The translations under genes and the position numbers were made by a program. 54,288 bases of DNA from Geminicoccaceae bacterium (GTDB lineage Bacteria > Pseudomonadota > Alphaproteobacteria > Geminicoccales > Geminicoccaceae). The notes beneath the pieces were generated by a model. That model was not told the origin of the DNA, searched no databases, and was given only the letters and a program-made list of their open reading frames with translations. This document shows positions 1-9,743 of the stretch, piece by piece (position 1 is the first letter of the stretch; the number at the start of each line of letters is the position of its first letter). Location of the stretch: positions 1 through 54,288 of the forward strand of contig JANQPX010000014.1 in the NCBI GenBank assembly GCA_028285265.1, given 5' to 3'.

Positions 1-14
1 CTTCACACACACAC

Positions 15-91
<77 letters not shown>

Positions 92-118
92 ATCGATAAT
101 TGTCCAAATCAAACACAC

Positions 119-141
119 AGCCGCCAAAAAGGCGGCTTTTT
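119..141 (+). terminator. Rho-independent terminator of the tRNA
   Basis: A perfect 7-bp stem (AGCCGCC / GGCGGCT) encloses an AAAAA loop and is followed by a run of five T. It begins 27 nt after the tRNA CCA end. Confidence 0.9.
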
Positions 142-304
142 GCGTTCGTAGATCCGGCACCAGGGAAGCTGATAAAGGCAAGCTTGTCCAAAGCCCAGCA
201 GGGTCGGGCAAGGTATAGCTTGCTGAAAGACATGGTCTAACGCATTAGATCTGCAAGCCGCCTACGATCAAAGCGATATATCTCGAAATGTGTCGGATTC
301 CCGT

Positions 305-1429
305 CTAGAAGCCTGGATCGGAATCGTCGTTTGGCGCAAACAGCAGATACCCAGTGCTCCGACCGCCTGCTTCATCGCGTCGAAGGACGCCACGTTCGAT
401 CAGGGCGTTGATATCGCGAAGTGCGGTGTCCTGCGAGCATTTGGCGAGCTTGGCCCATTTCGACGAGGTCAGCTTGCCGTCGAACCCACCGAGCAAGCGG
501 TTGACCATCATGTGCTGCCGTTCGTTCAATGGCGCTGTGCCATGCGCTTCCCAGAAGCGCGCCTTGCGCAGCACGCCCGAAAGGATGTCTTCAGCACCAT
601 CAATCGCCTGGCCAAGACAGCCCAGGAACCATGCCAACCAGGAGGTGATGTCCAGCGTGCCCCGTTGCGCTCGCTCCAGCGCCTTATAGTAGTCGTTACG
701 CTCGATCCGGATTTGCGCCGACATGCTGTAGAAGCGTTGCGCACTCTTCTCCGAGCGGGCCAGAGCGAGGTCAGCGATGGCTCGGGCGATCCTGCCATTG
801 CCGTCATCGAAGGGGTGGATGGTGACGAACCAAAAATGGGCGAGGCCTGCTCGGAGCACCGGGTCGATGCGCGAGGGATCGTTCAGCCAGGTAAGGAAGG
901 CCGTCATCTCGGCGTCCAGCCTGTCCGCTTTCGGTGCGCGAAAGTGCACCTTCTCCCAGCCCAACGGACCCGAGACAACCTCCATCGGCCCGGTTGCGTC
1001 GTCCCGCCATGCACCGACCGAGATTCGTCGTATGCCACTCCGGCCGGTTGGGAAAAGGGCGGCATGCCAATCAAACAGGCGATCCCTGGTCAGCGGCGCC
1101 TTATAATTGCGGGTCGCATCCAGCATCATCTCGACTACGCCGTCGACATGGCGGTCGATCGCTGACACTCCGCCGATATCCACGCCGAGGCGACGGGCGA
1201 TCGAGGAGCGGACCTGGTCCGCCGGCAGAATCTCGCCTTCGATCTCGCTCGACTTCAAAACGTCTTGGGTCAAGGTCGCGAGCACGGCTTCGGCCTGCAG
1301 CGGTAAGCCCAGCGCTTCCATCCGGCCGATCAGCCGTCCTTGTCGATGGCGCACCTCGGCGAGCTGCGCGGAAAGCTCCTCATCGCGCCAACGGAAGAGA
1401 GGCCAGTCGGACTGCTCGTGGATGTACAT
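305..1429 (-). CDS. Fic-family protein AMP transferase (Fic + C-terminal winged helix)
   Basis: The 374-aa protein carries the complete Fic active-site motif HPFDDGNGR (H205 to R213). Fic enzymes use it to transfer AMP from ATP to a hydroxyl group of a target protein. The N-terminal helix holds S60xxxE64G65, the inhibitory motif of class II Fic proteins, in which the Glu blocks productive ATP binding. Residues about 310-365 look like a winged helix (SSKWAKLAKCSQDTALRDI, then an ERGVL recognition-type helix), as in the DUF4172-Fic-wHTH architecture. No antitoxin gene is adjacent, which fits an enzyme with built-in inhibition. The ATG start overlaps nothing and follows a leader with an inverted repeat. 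Target unknown. AMPylation is inferred from the motif; a phosphocholine- or UMP-transfer variant cannot be excluded. Confidence 0.93.
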   Translation of the reverse strand: MYIHEQSDWPLFRWRDEELSAQLAEVRHRQGRLIGRMEALGLPLQAEAVLATLTQDVLKSSEIEGEILPADQVRSSIARRLGVDIGGVSAIDRHVDGVVEMMLDATRNYKAPLTRDRLFDWHAALFPTGRSGIRRISVGAWRDDATGPMEVVSGPLGWEKVHFRAPKADRLDAEMTAFLTWLNDPSRIDPVLRAGLAHFWFVTIHPFDDGNGRIARAIADLALARSEKSAQRFYSMSAQIRIERNDYYKALERAQRGTLDITSWLAWFLGCLGQAIDGAEDILSGVLRKARFWEAHGTAPLNERQHMMVNRLLGGFDGKLTSSKWAKLAKCSQDTALRDINALIERGVLRRDEAGGRSTGYLLFAPNDDSDPGF

Positions 1430-1438
1430 CGCTTATTC

Positions 1439-1467
1439 ACCGCATATTGTGCGATGAATATGGCGGT
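1439..1467. promoter_or_regulatory. inverted repeat in the fic leader, possible operator
   Basis: ACCGCATATT and AATATGGCGGT form an imperfect dyad with one extra G in the right arm, around an 8-nt spacer. It lies 10-38 nt upstream of the Fic start codon on the minus strand, where a repressor would block transcription or initiation. Because the Fic protein ends in a winged helix, autoregulation is an obvious but untested idea. Confidence 0.4.
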
Positions 1468-1922
1468 TTTTCCCCGCAATGCAAGTAATCTTGGGGCTAA
1501 ATGCATCGATTAAGCCAAGAATTCGTCGCACGCGGCGGCATCTCGCGGTGCCCTGCCAAGCCTGTCGCGGGTCCAGCTTTAGTGGTGGCTTCCTAACATG
1601 GACCACCGGATTTTGGGGGCTGTGTCGAGAATATGCTGTTGGTGAGAATTGCTGCGATTCGATGTTGGTCCGAACATCAGGAGCAGCATCAGCTTGTCTA
1701 TCTGCGTTCTAGGTAACTGCAGCATGTCAACACTGACTCAGCCAAGATGACGAATGAAATCGGCATCATCGATCGTTCGAGGACACCAGCGAGGCGTCTG
1801 GTCGGTGAGAGGCTTTAGGATGTCCGCTCCTTTCGAACACCGACCGTCAGGAACAAGACGATAGACGCCATCAGGGGTGACCAGACGACGAATCCGATTT
1901 TTTTGAATTCGCTCTGCTCGCC
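1468..1922. other. intergenic stretch without a supported gene
   Basis: About 450 bases between the fic leader and the solute-binding-protein remnant. The only open frames are short (77 aa or less), have no recognisable motif and no convincing ribosome-binding site. No tRNA, transposase or repeat was seen. Confidence 0.6.
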
Positions 1923-2180
1923 GCTATTTGCCAAACCGTCGAACTCGTCGTCGGCCTTGAAGTCGATGCCAGCGAACGGACTCCTAAAATCGCATCGGTT
2001 GAATATCCGCCTTACGATGGTGCCGAACTGGAAGGCAATAGCTTCAACACGTAAATCGTCAAAGAAGCGCTCAAACGAAGCGGCTATGGGATCGGGGTGA
2101 ATTTCCTGCTCTGCAAGCGAGCTATCCCTTCTGGTTTTGTTGACCATGAAGTCGATGTTGAAAATCCTCAATCATTCTGA
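1923..2180 (+). pseudogene. decayed periplasmic solute-binding protein (SBP_bac_3 type), paralogue of the next gene
   Basis: Read in the frame of position 1983, this stretch encodes IASVEYPPYDGAELEGNSFN, a TAA stop at 2052-2054, then IVKEALKRSGYGIGVNF and CKRAI, ending at TGA 2178-2180. The intact neighbour at 2274 has ITTLDWPPYTGAEL, then VVRQAFGHAGMDVDVQFLPWKRAI at the same spacing. The shared PPY-GAEL and KRAI blocks and the in-frame stop indicate the N-terminal part of a duplicated binding-protein gene that has decayed and lost its 3' two thirds. A hydrophobic stretch before the match may be the old signal peptide. A 118-codon frame on the opposite strand is a shadow of this remnant. Confidence 0.7.
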
Positions 2181-2273
2181 ACCATGGCGACTCCAGGTAC
2201 ATTTTTCGGGGATTGCCCGATAAACCAGCCTCTGTTAGCGTCGATTTTAATACAATTAAGAAGCGGGAACATT

Positions 2274-3026
2274 GTGCAACTTTCACCTTTAGCTATAGCA
2301 GCTGTCTCTGTGTTTTTTTGGGGTTGTTCCGCCTTGGGTGCGGATCGCGAACGCGTCGTCATTACGACACTGGATTGGCCCCCCTATACCGGAGCTGAGC
2401 TCCCTAAACTTGGTGCCACCACCGAGGTCGTGCGGCAGGCGTTTGGCCACGCGGGCATGGACGTCGACGTCCAATTCCTGCCGTGGAAACGCGCGATCGC
2501 CGAAGCCAAGAATGGCGAAGCGGTCGCCTATTATCCCGGCTATCACTGCAAGCATGCGGCGGACTTCGAACCCTCCAATCCGGTAGGGACGGGGCCGCTT
2601 GGATTTGCCGAGCATGTCGAGGCGCCGATTACCTGGGAGACCGTATACGATCTTGGCGAGCAGAAGCTCAAAATCGGGACCGTCCTTGGCTATGCCAATA
2701 CCGATGAATTTGACGAGAAGGTGGGAAGCGGCTGGATCCGAGCGATCTCGGCGAAGGACGATCTCACCAATCTGAAAAAGCTCTTGCGCCGCCGGATCGA
2801 CGCCGTCGTCATCGATAAGCTCGTAATGTCCTATCTCGTGGCGACGGAGCCTTCGCTGTCCGAGGGTGCCGATACGTTGCAGTTCAACGAAAGGCCACTC
2901 GAAGACAAGAATTTGCATGTCTGCTTTACGGAAAACGAAGTGGCGCTGCGCGACCGCTTCAATGAAGGATTAGAGAAAGTCGATACGGCAACAGTCGTCG
3001 ACGATTATTTCGCCAACGAGTTCTGA
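2274..3026 (+). CDS. periplasmic solute-binding protein (amino-acid-binding type, SBP_bac_3)
   Basis: I choose GTG 2274, preceded by an AAGCGGGA ribosome-binding site and followed directly by a signal peptide (hydrophobic LAIAAVSVFFW, cleavage after ALGA). This gives 250 aa. An in-frame ATG at 2184 would bury the signal behind 30 residues. The mature protein opens with VITTLDWPPYTGAELP, the classic first strand and WPPY motif of family 3 binding proteins, which capture amino acids or other small polar ligands. No ABC permease or ATPase genes follow. Instead, 40 nt downstream, comes a sensor kinase, so this protein more likely presents a ligand to the kinase than feeds a transporter. That role is inference. 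The ligand is unknown. Confidence 0.85.
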   Translation: MQLSPLAIAAVSVFFWGCSALGADRERVVITTLDWPPYTGAELPKLGATTEVVRQAFGHAGMDVDVQFLPWKRAIAEAKNGEAVAYYPGYHCKHAADFEPSNPVGTGPLGFAEHVEAPITWETVYDLGEQKLKIGTVLGYANTDEFDEKVGSGWIRAISAKDDLTNLKKLLRRRIDAVVIDKLVMSYLVATEPSLSEGADTLQFNERPLEDKNLHVCFTENEVALRDRFNEGLEKVDTATVVDDYFANEF

Positions 3027-3066
3027 TGACTGGTCGACCTGGGCGGTTGGCAAAGGGAGCCATCTA

Positions 3067-5859
<2,793 letters not shown>

Positions 5860-5860
5860 T

Positions 5861-6229
5861 ATGTCGACGGAGCTGATCGACAAGGCTGCGCTTACCCGCC
5901 TCCTCACGCTTATTGGGGATGATCCCGATGATCTCGACGAGCTGATCGACGACTATCTGGAGGCGGCGCCCAAGCTCGCCAGGACGATTCAAGGTGCCGC
6001 CGAAAGCGGCGATATCGACGCCATGCGGATTGCGGCACACACGCTCAAATCCAATGCACGCGATCTCGGGGCGATGACAGTATCCGAGCAAGCCAGCGCC
6101 GTCGAGAATGCCTGCAAGAGCGGTGACATCGAGGCTGCGACGGCGGTGGCGTCCGAGATCGAGGCCGAAGCCGCCGCAGCCAATGAAGCGCTTTCCAGAC
6201 TGAAGGCTGAAGGTTTTGGACGCGCCTGA
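5861..6229 (+). CDS. Hpt-domain phosphotransfer protein
   Basis: A 122-aa, wholly helical, soluble protein. The Hpt motif AAHTLKSNARDLGA carries the phospho-accepting His at H60, with the expected Lys and small residues after it. The start at ATG 5861 lies one base after the kinase stop; a longer in-frame extension into the kinase gene is not needed. The 3' end overlaps the next gene by 14 nt. Its place between a hybrid kinase and a receiver-bearing permease makes it the expected phosphoryl shuttle between them. Confidence 0.93.
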   Translation: MSTELIDKAALTRLLTLIGDDPDDLDELIDDYLEAAPKLARTIQGAAESGDIDAMRIAAHTLKSNARDLGAMTVSEQASAVENACKSGDIEAATAVASEIEAEAAAANEALSRLKAEGFGRA

Positions 6230-7811
6230 GAAAAAGCCATCTACTCTAGCCGAGCCTTCCCCGGCAACGGTGCTCGTCGTCGACGACAGCTCGCTCAACC
6301 GAAAGAAAATGCGCCTCGCGGTGAAGAAACTCGGCCATGGGGTCGACGTTGCCGAGGATGGTGAAACCGCGCTCACAGCCCTGCACGAAAAGCCCTATGA
6401 TGCCGTGCTGCTCGACATCGTTATGCCCGGCATCGATGGCTTTGATGTGCTGCGCACCATGAAGGCCGATGATCACCTCCGAGACGTGCCGGTCATCGTC
6501 ATCTCCTCGCTCGACGATGACTCCGAAAGTGTGGTCAAGGCGATCGAGCTTGGCGCCGAGGATTTCCTACCCAAAGCCTTCGACCCTGTGCTGCTCAAGG
6601 CGAGGCTTGGTGCCTCGCTCAACAAGAAGCGTTTTCGCGATCAGGAGCGCGAATACTTTAGGCGCGTCGATCGGCTAACCCAGGCTGCGGAAGTGGTCGA
6701 GTCAGGCGAGTTCAATCCCGCCGATCTCGAGCTCGACGATCTCATCAACCGTAATGATGCGCTCGGCCGGCTCGCCGCCGTGTTTCGAGGCATGGCGGAT
6801 GAGATCTTCGATCGGGAAAAGCGCCTTCGCCGCTCCATCCAGCTGCTGCAGGGCAGCCTCCTGGTGATTGCGGTCGGCGTCGTCTGGGGGCTCACACCTT
6901 CACTCGCCCGATTGGCGTCGGGCCTGGGCTCCAATCCCATGGGCCTGGCGCTTTGGGTGAACGTCATCGCCGCCGCCTTTTGCCTGTCCATCGCCGCCTA
7001 CCGCGGGACGCTCCCGAAGCTCGGCTGGACTGAGTTCCGCTTCTTCCTAGCCTGGGCCTTGATCGCGGGCATCATGCAGCGGCTCACCACATTTTGGGTC
7101 ACCCAGCATGTCGAGGCGACCGTATTGTCGCTGATCGTGACATTGAAAGGCCTGATGGTTTTCGCCTTTGCTGCGGCCATGAATGTGGAAAAGGCTTCCC
7201 CCCGACGTTTGCTCGGGCTTCTGGTTGGTTTGAGCGGTGTCGCGATCGTGCTGATGACAAGGCTCGATGGCAATGGCTTGACGGGGAACCTCTGGCTGAT
7301 CGTTGCCCTGTTGCTGCCCCTGCTATTCGCGATAGAAGCCATTCTCATGGCGGCGAAGCGCCCGGAGCATATCGACATGTTCGCGTCCGTGGGCATCATG
7401 ATGCTGCTTTCGGCCATCATGATGGCGCCCATTGTCATCTATTCAGGTAACCTCATCGCGCTTAGCGCTGAAACGGCGGATCTGAGCGCGCTTATCCTGC
7501 TCATGGGCATCGTGGGTGCCTCGTCGGTCTTTCTGGCTTTCCATCTCGTCGCGAAAGCCGGGGCGGTCTTCGCCAGCCAGAGCGCCTATGCGATGACCAT
7601 CGCTGGCATCGTCTGGGGCATGCTGCTCCTGAACGAGCAACTCTCAGCCATCGCCTGGGGCGCCGTCGTCATGATCCTCATCGGTCTTTATCTGGTTGAG
7701 CCCGACACGAGCGATGAAAAGATTGTCTTGAAGCGCTCCTTCGTCCGAAGCCGCAAAGAGCAATCGGCATCCTCGGACAACAAATCTCTCACACCGTCGA
7801 CCGAAACATAG
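6216..7811 (+). CDS. receiver-EamA fusion: response regulator joined to a DMT-family permease
   Basis: The 531-aa protein starts at TTG 6216, after an AAGG ribosome-binding site inside the Hpt gene. Residues about 17-135 are a complete receiver: acidic VVDDS, acceptor D67 in LLDIVMPGIDG, VISS, and the conserved Lys in FLPKAF. Residues about 150-205 (RNDALGRLAAVFRGMADEIF, then charged) resemble the HAMP-like linker seen between receivers and output domains. Residues about 208-497 contain ten predicted TM helices in two halves of five, the full EamA/DMT fold of the drug/metabolite exporter superfamily. The C-terminus is polar. No DNA-binding or enzymatic output is present. The simplest reading is that phosphorylation of the receiver by the kinase/Hpt pair gates or stabilises the permease. 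Direction of transport and substrate are unknown. The reading frame is continuous across the domain joint. Confidence 0.92.
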   Translation: MDAPEKKPSTLAEPSPATVLVVDDSSLNRKKMRLAVKKLGHGVDVAEDGETALTALHEKPYDAVLLDIVMPGIDGFDVLRTMKADDHLRDVPVIVISSLDDDSESVVKAIELGAEDFLPKAFDPVLLKARLGASLNKKRFRDQEREYFRRVDRLTQAAEVVESGEFNPADLELDDLINRNDALGRLAAVFRGMADEIFDREKRLRRSIQLLQGSLLVIAVGVVWGLTPSLARLASGLGSNPMGLALWVNVIAAAFCLSIAAYRGTLPKLGWTEFRFFLAWALIAGIMQRLTTFWVTQHVEATVLSLIVTLKGLMVFAFAAAMNVEKASPRRLLGLLVGLSGVAIVLMTRLDGNGLTGNLWLIVALLLPLLFAIEAILMAAKRPEHIDMFASVGIMMLLSAIMMAPIVIYSGNLIALSAETADLSALILLMGIVGASSVFLAFHLVAKAGAVFASQSAYAMTIAGIVWGMLLLNEQLSAIAWGAVVMILIGLYLVEPDTSDEKIVLKRSFVRSRKEQSASSDNKSLTPSTET

Positions 7812-8008
7812 CTGTCCATGCAGCCTCAGCATGTACCGTTTGATCGGGATCGAACACACCAATCCCCTAGTGTTGCTGCGTCGATTGAACAGCCCGCTGG
7901 GTGCCGGTCTTGGGGAAAGCATGTGCCTGCTTGCCTCCCTCGACCATCTGACGAGGCAGCTCGGCCAAAAGGCCGCCTGATCGGGAGGGAGAACGATGTC
8001 GCACATCT

Positions 8009-8365
8009 ATGGACAGCCAAAGCTATGACCCTCTAATAGCAGAGGCTCACCCAGCAGGGGGCACGACCACCATACTGCTGGTACGGATGGGTGCGAAGGT
8101 CCTGATGATCGACAAGGCCGAAGCCAGAACAGACACGCTTTCGATCCACGCCCTGTTGCGCGGCGATGTAACACTCTTGGATCGTTTCGGCGTTCTTAAC
8201 GACATAATCTGCGCTGGAACGCCAGCGGTTAGACAGGACAGCTTTGCCCATGATGGCGAGCAAACCACCGTCGACATCTCCTTTCGTTCCAAGCCGAGTT
8301 CCTCGGCACACGTCATGTTGACGAGTCGCGTTCATCAGGCAAGAAGCCAAACGATAACGGCGTAG
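8009..8365 (+). pseudogene. 5' remnant of a FAD-dependent monooxygenase
   Basis: The frame reads ILLVRMGAKVLMIDKAE, TDTLSIHALLRG, VTLLDRFGVLNDII and GEQTTVDISFRS. These match the N-terminal FAD-binding part of PHBH-type flavoprotein hydroxylases, which run to about 350-400 residues. Only about 100 residues remain. The dinucleotide-binding glycine motif is damaged (IAEAHPAGG where IAGARPAGG is expected). The tail runs into the convergent yqaA gene. A strong GGGAGGGAG ribosome-binding site precedes an out-of-frame ATG at 7996, as if a frameshift also hit the start. Confidence 0.7.
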
Positions 8366-8781
8366 CGTGCGGTCTTGGCGAGCGCAACGAGCGGCAAGAA
8401 CACGAGGATTGGCGTTCGCATGACGCCTGCAGCAACGGTCAAAGGATCGCCAATGATCGGGACCCAAGATGCAAGAAGCGACCAGACGCCGTAGCGCTGA
8501 TACCAGACTTGCGCGCGTTCGAGGCCGTCACGGCTCACCGGAAACCAACGACGATCCTTCAAGCTTTCAGCCGCGCGCCCCAGCAGCCAGTTGACGCAGG
8601 AGCCGGCGGTATTAAAGCCGCTGGCGATGACCAGAAGCAAACTGATCGGCGCCGCCTCGGTGATGACCAACCCGGCAAGCACAGCCTCGGAGGAAGCAGG
8701 GAGCAAGGTGGCGGCAAGAAAGGCCGATGCGGCAAGCGTGGTTAGTTCCAACGGTTCAGTCAGATCCCGATGTTGTCTCAA
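8335..8781 (-). CDS. yqaA: YqaA-family membrane protein (VTT/DedA-related)
   Basis: A 148-aa inner-membrane protein. AATLLPASSEAVLAGL, the GRAAE loop, WYQRYGVWSLLASWVPIIGD and the G(V)MR...P segment are hallmarks of YqaA, a small member of the VTT (SNARE-associated/DedA-like) superfamily. Family members are linked to lipid scrambling or membrane homeostasis; the exact role of YqaA is not established. The start is uncertain: TTG 8781 gives the full frame, TTG 8751 is closer to the usual family start, and neither has a good ribosome-binding site. Confidence 0.85.
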   Translation of the reverse strand: MRQHRDLTEPLELTTLAASAFLAATLLPASSEAVLAGLVITEAAPISLLLVIASGFNTAGSCVNWLLGRAAESLKDRRWFPVSRDGLERAQVWYQRYGVWSLLASWVPIIGDPLTVAAGVMRTPILVFLPLVALAKTARYAVIVWLLA

Positions 8782-8987
8782 TCGTCACAGCAATCGGCAT
8801 AAAGAGCCCAACCGCCATGTTCCTCGCAAGGTGCCTGAACAGCTCGTGTCGCGTTTCTACGAGACGAGCCAGTCTGAAGGCAAATGTGCTTTCATGTTCG
8901 CCAAAGAACGTCGGACAAAGCAAAGCCTATGGTGTCCAGAGGGCGATTCATTTCCCGGCTATCCAAACCAGGGCTAACAGCAAGACG

Positions 8988-9743
8988 CTAAGACGTTCGG
9001 CCTTCAAGCGATCTATTGAACAGATAGCCGGCGCCATGGATCGTGACGATCCATTCCGGCGACTTCGGATCGTGTTCGATTCGCTTGCGCAGTCGAGCGA
9101 CGAGAACATCGATCGAACGGTCATTGTGAGACCATTCACGCCGGCAGATGCTCCGGGTTAGTAGGTTGCGGTCAAGGACCTCGCCTATATGGCAAAGGAA
9201 GATCGCGAGAAGGCGGGCTTCGGCAAGGGTGAGCTGATGCGAAACCCCGTCGACAATCAGCCGCCTGGTGGTCTGCGAAAGGGTGAAGGGGCCGTGCGTG
9301 ATCTCGCCGGTTGCAGCAGGCGTCAGCGCCATGCGCCGGGTCATCAGCAGGTTCTGAATGCGTAGCGACAGCTCGCGGGCGCTAAATGGTTTGGTGATGT
9401 AGTCGTGTGCACCGAGGCCGAGGCCCAGCGTGCGATCGTGCTCATCGTCCATCACGCTCAGGACGATCACCGGACAATCACTTCGGTCCCTGATGCGTTG
9501 CAACAGCAAGAGACCGTCGCAGTCCGGCAGGCGACGGTCGAGCAAGACGAGATCCCACGTGCCTTGCCGAAGGCGCGCCTCAGCGCTTGCTGCACTCTCT
9601 GCTTCACTGACGTCATGACCATGAGCGAGCAGCATTTCGCGGAGCAGGACCCGCACGACAGGATCATCGTCGACCACCAGGATACGGCACTGCTGTCGCT
9701 CGAACGCCGCGCCGACATCGAGGGCATTCCGACGCAATGTCAT
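8988..9743 (-). CDS. OmpR-family response regulator
   Basis: A 251-aa protein with an N-terminal receiver (VVDDDP acidic cluster D25-D27, acceptor D69 in LLDRRLPDCDG, Lys in ITKPFS). A C-terminal winged helix follows (LTLAEARLL, RSIDVLVARLRKRIE, then IHGAGYLF), typical of OmpR/PhoB DNA binding. ATG 9743 overlaps the stop of the upstream kinase gene as ATGA, so the two are translationally coupled; an open frame extending 37 codons further is only read-through into that gene. The pair is divergent from the molybdoenzyme operon. The three phased direct repeats at 12260-12290 have the layout bound by this class, so control of the respiratory operon, as TorS/TorR control TMAO reductase, is the likely role. 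Confidence 0.93.
   Translation of the reverse strand: MTLRRNALDVGAAFERQQCRILVVDDDPVVRVLLREMLLAHGHDVSEAESAASAEARLRQGTWDLVLLDRRLPDCDGLLLLQRIRDRSDCPVIVLSVMDDEHDRTLGLGLGAHDYITKPFSARELSLRIQNLLMTRRMALTPAATGEITHGPFTLSQTTRRLIVDGVSHQLTLAEARLLAIFLCHIGEVLDRNLLTRSICRREWSHNDRSIDVLVARLRKRIEHDPKSPEWIVTIHGAGYLFNRSLEGRTS

Noticed and set aside
1479..1712. 77-codon + strand frame
   Set aside because: No ribosome-binding site, no motif, and composition unlike coding DNA of the neighbours.
1815..2171. 118-codon minus-strand frame
   Set aside because: The opposite strand carries recognisable solute-binding-protein sequence, so this frame is a shadow of the pseudogene.
7950..7985. GGCC-AAAA-GGCC hairpin after the receiver-permease gene
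   Set aside because: Short stem, no T-run, over 130 nt after the stop; not convincing as a terminator.
8782..8987. minus-strand peptide STFAFRLARLVETRHELF between the response regulator and yqaA
   Set aside because: It looks coding-like but has no start, no ribosome-binding site and no family I can name; it may be debris.
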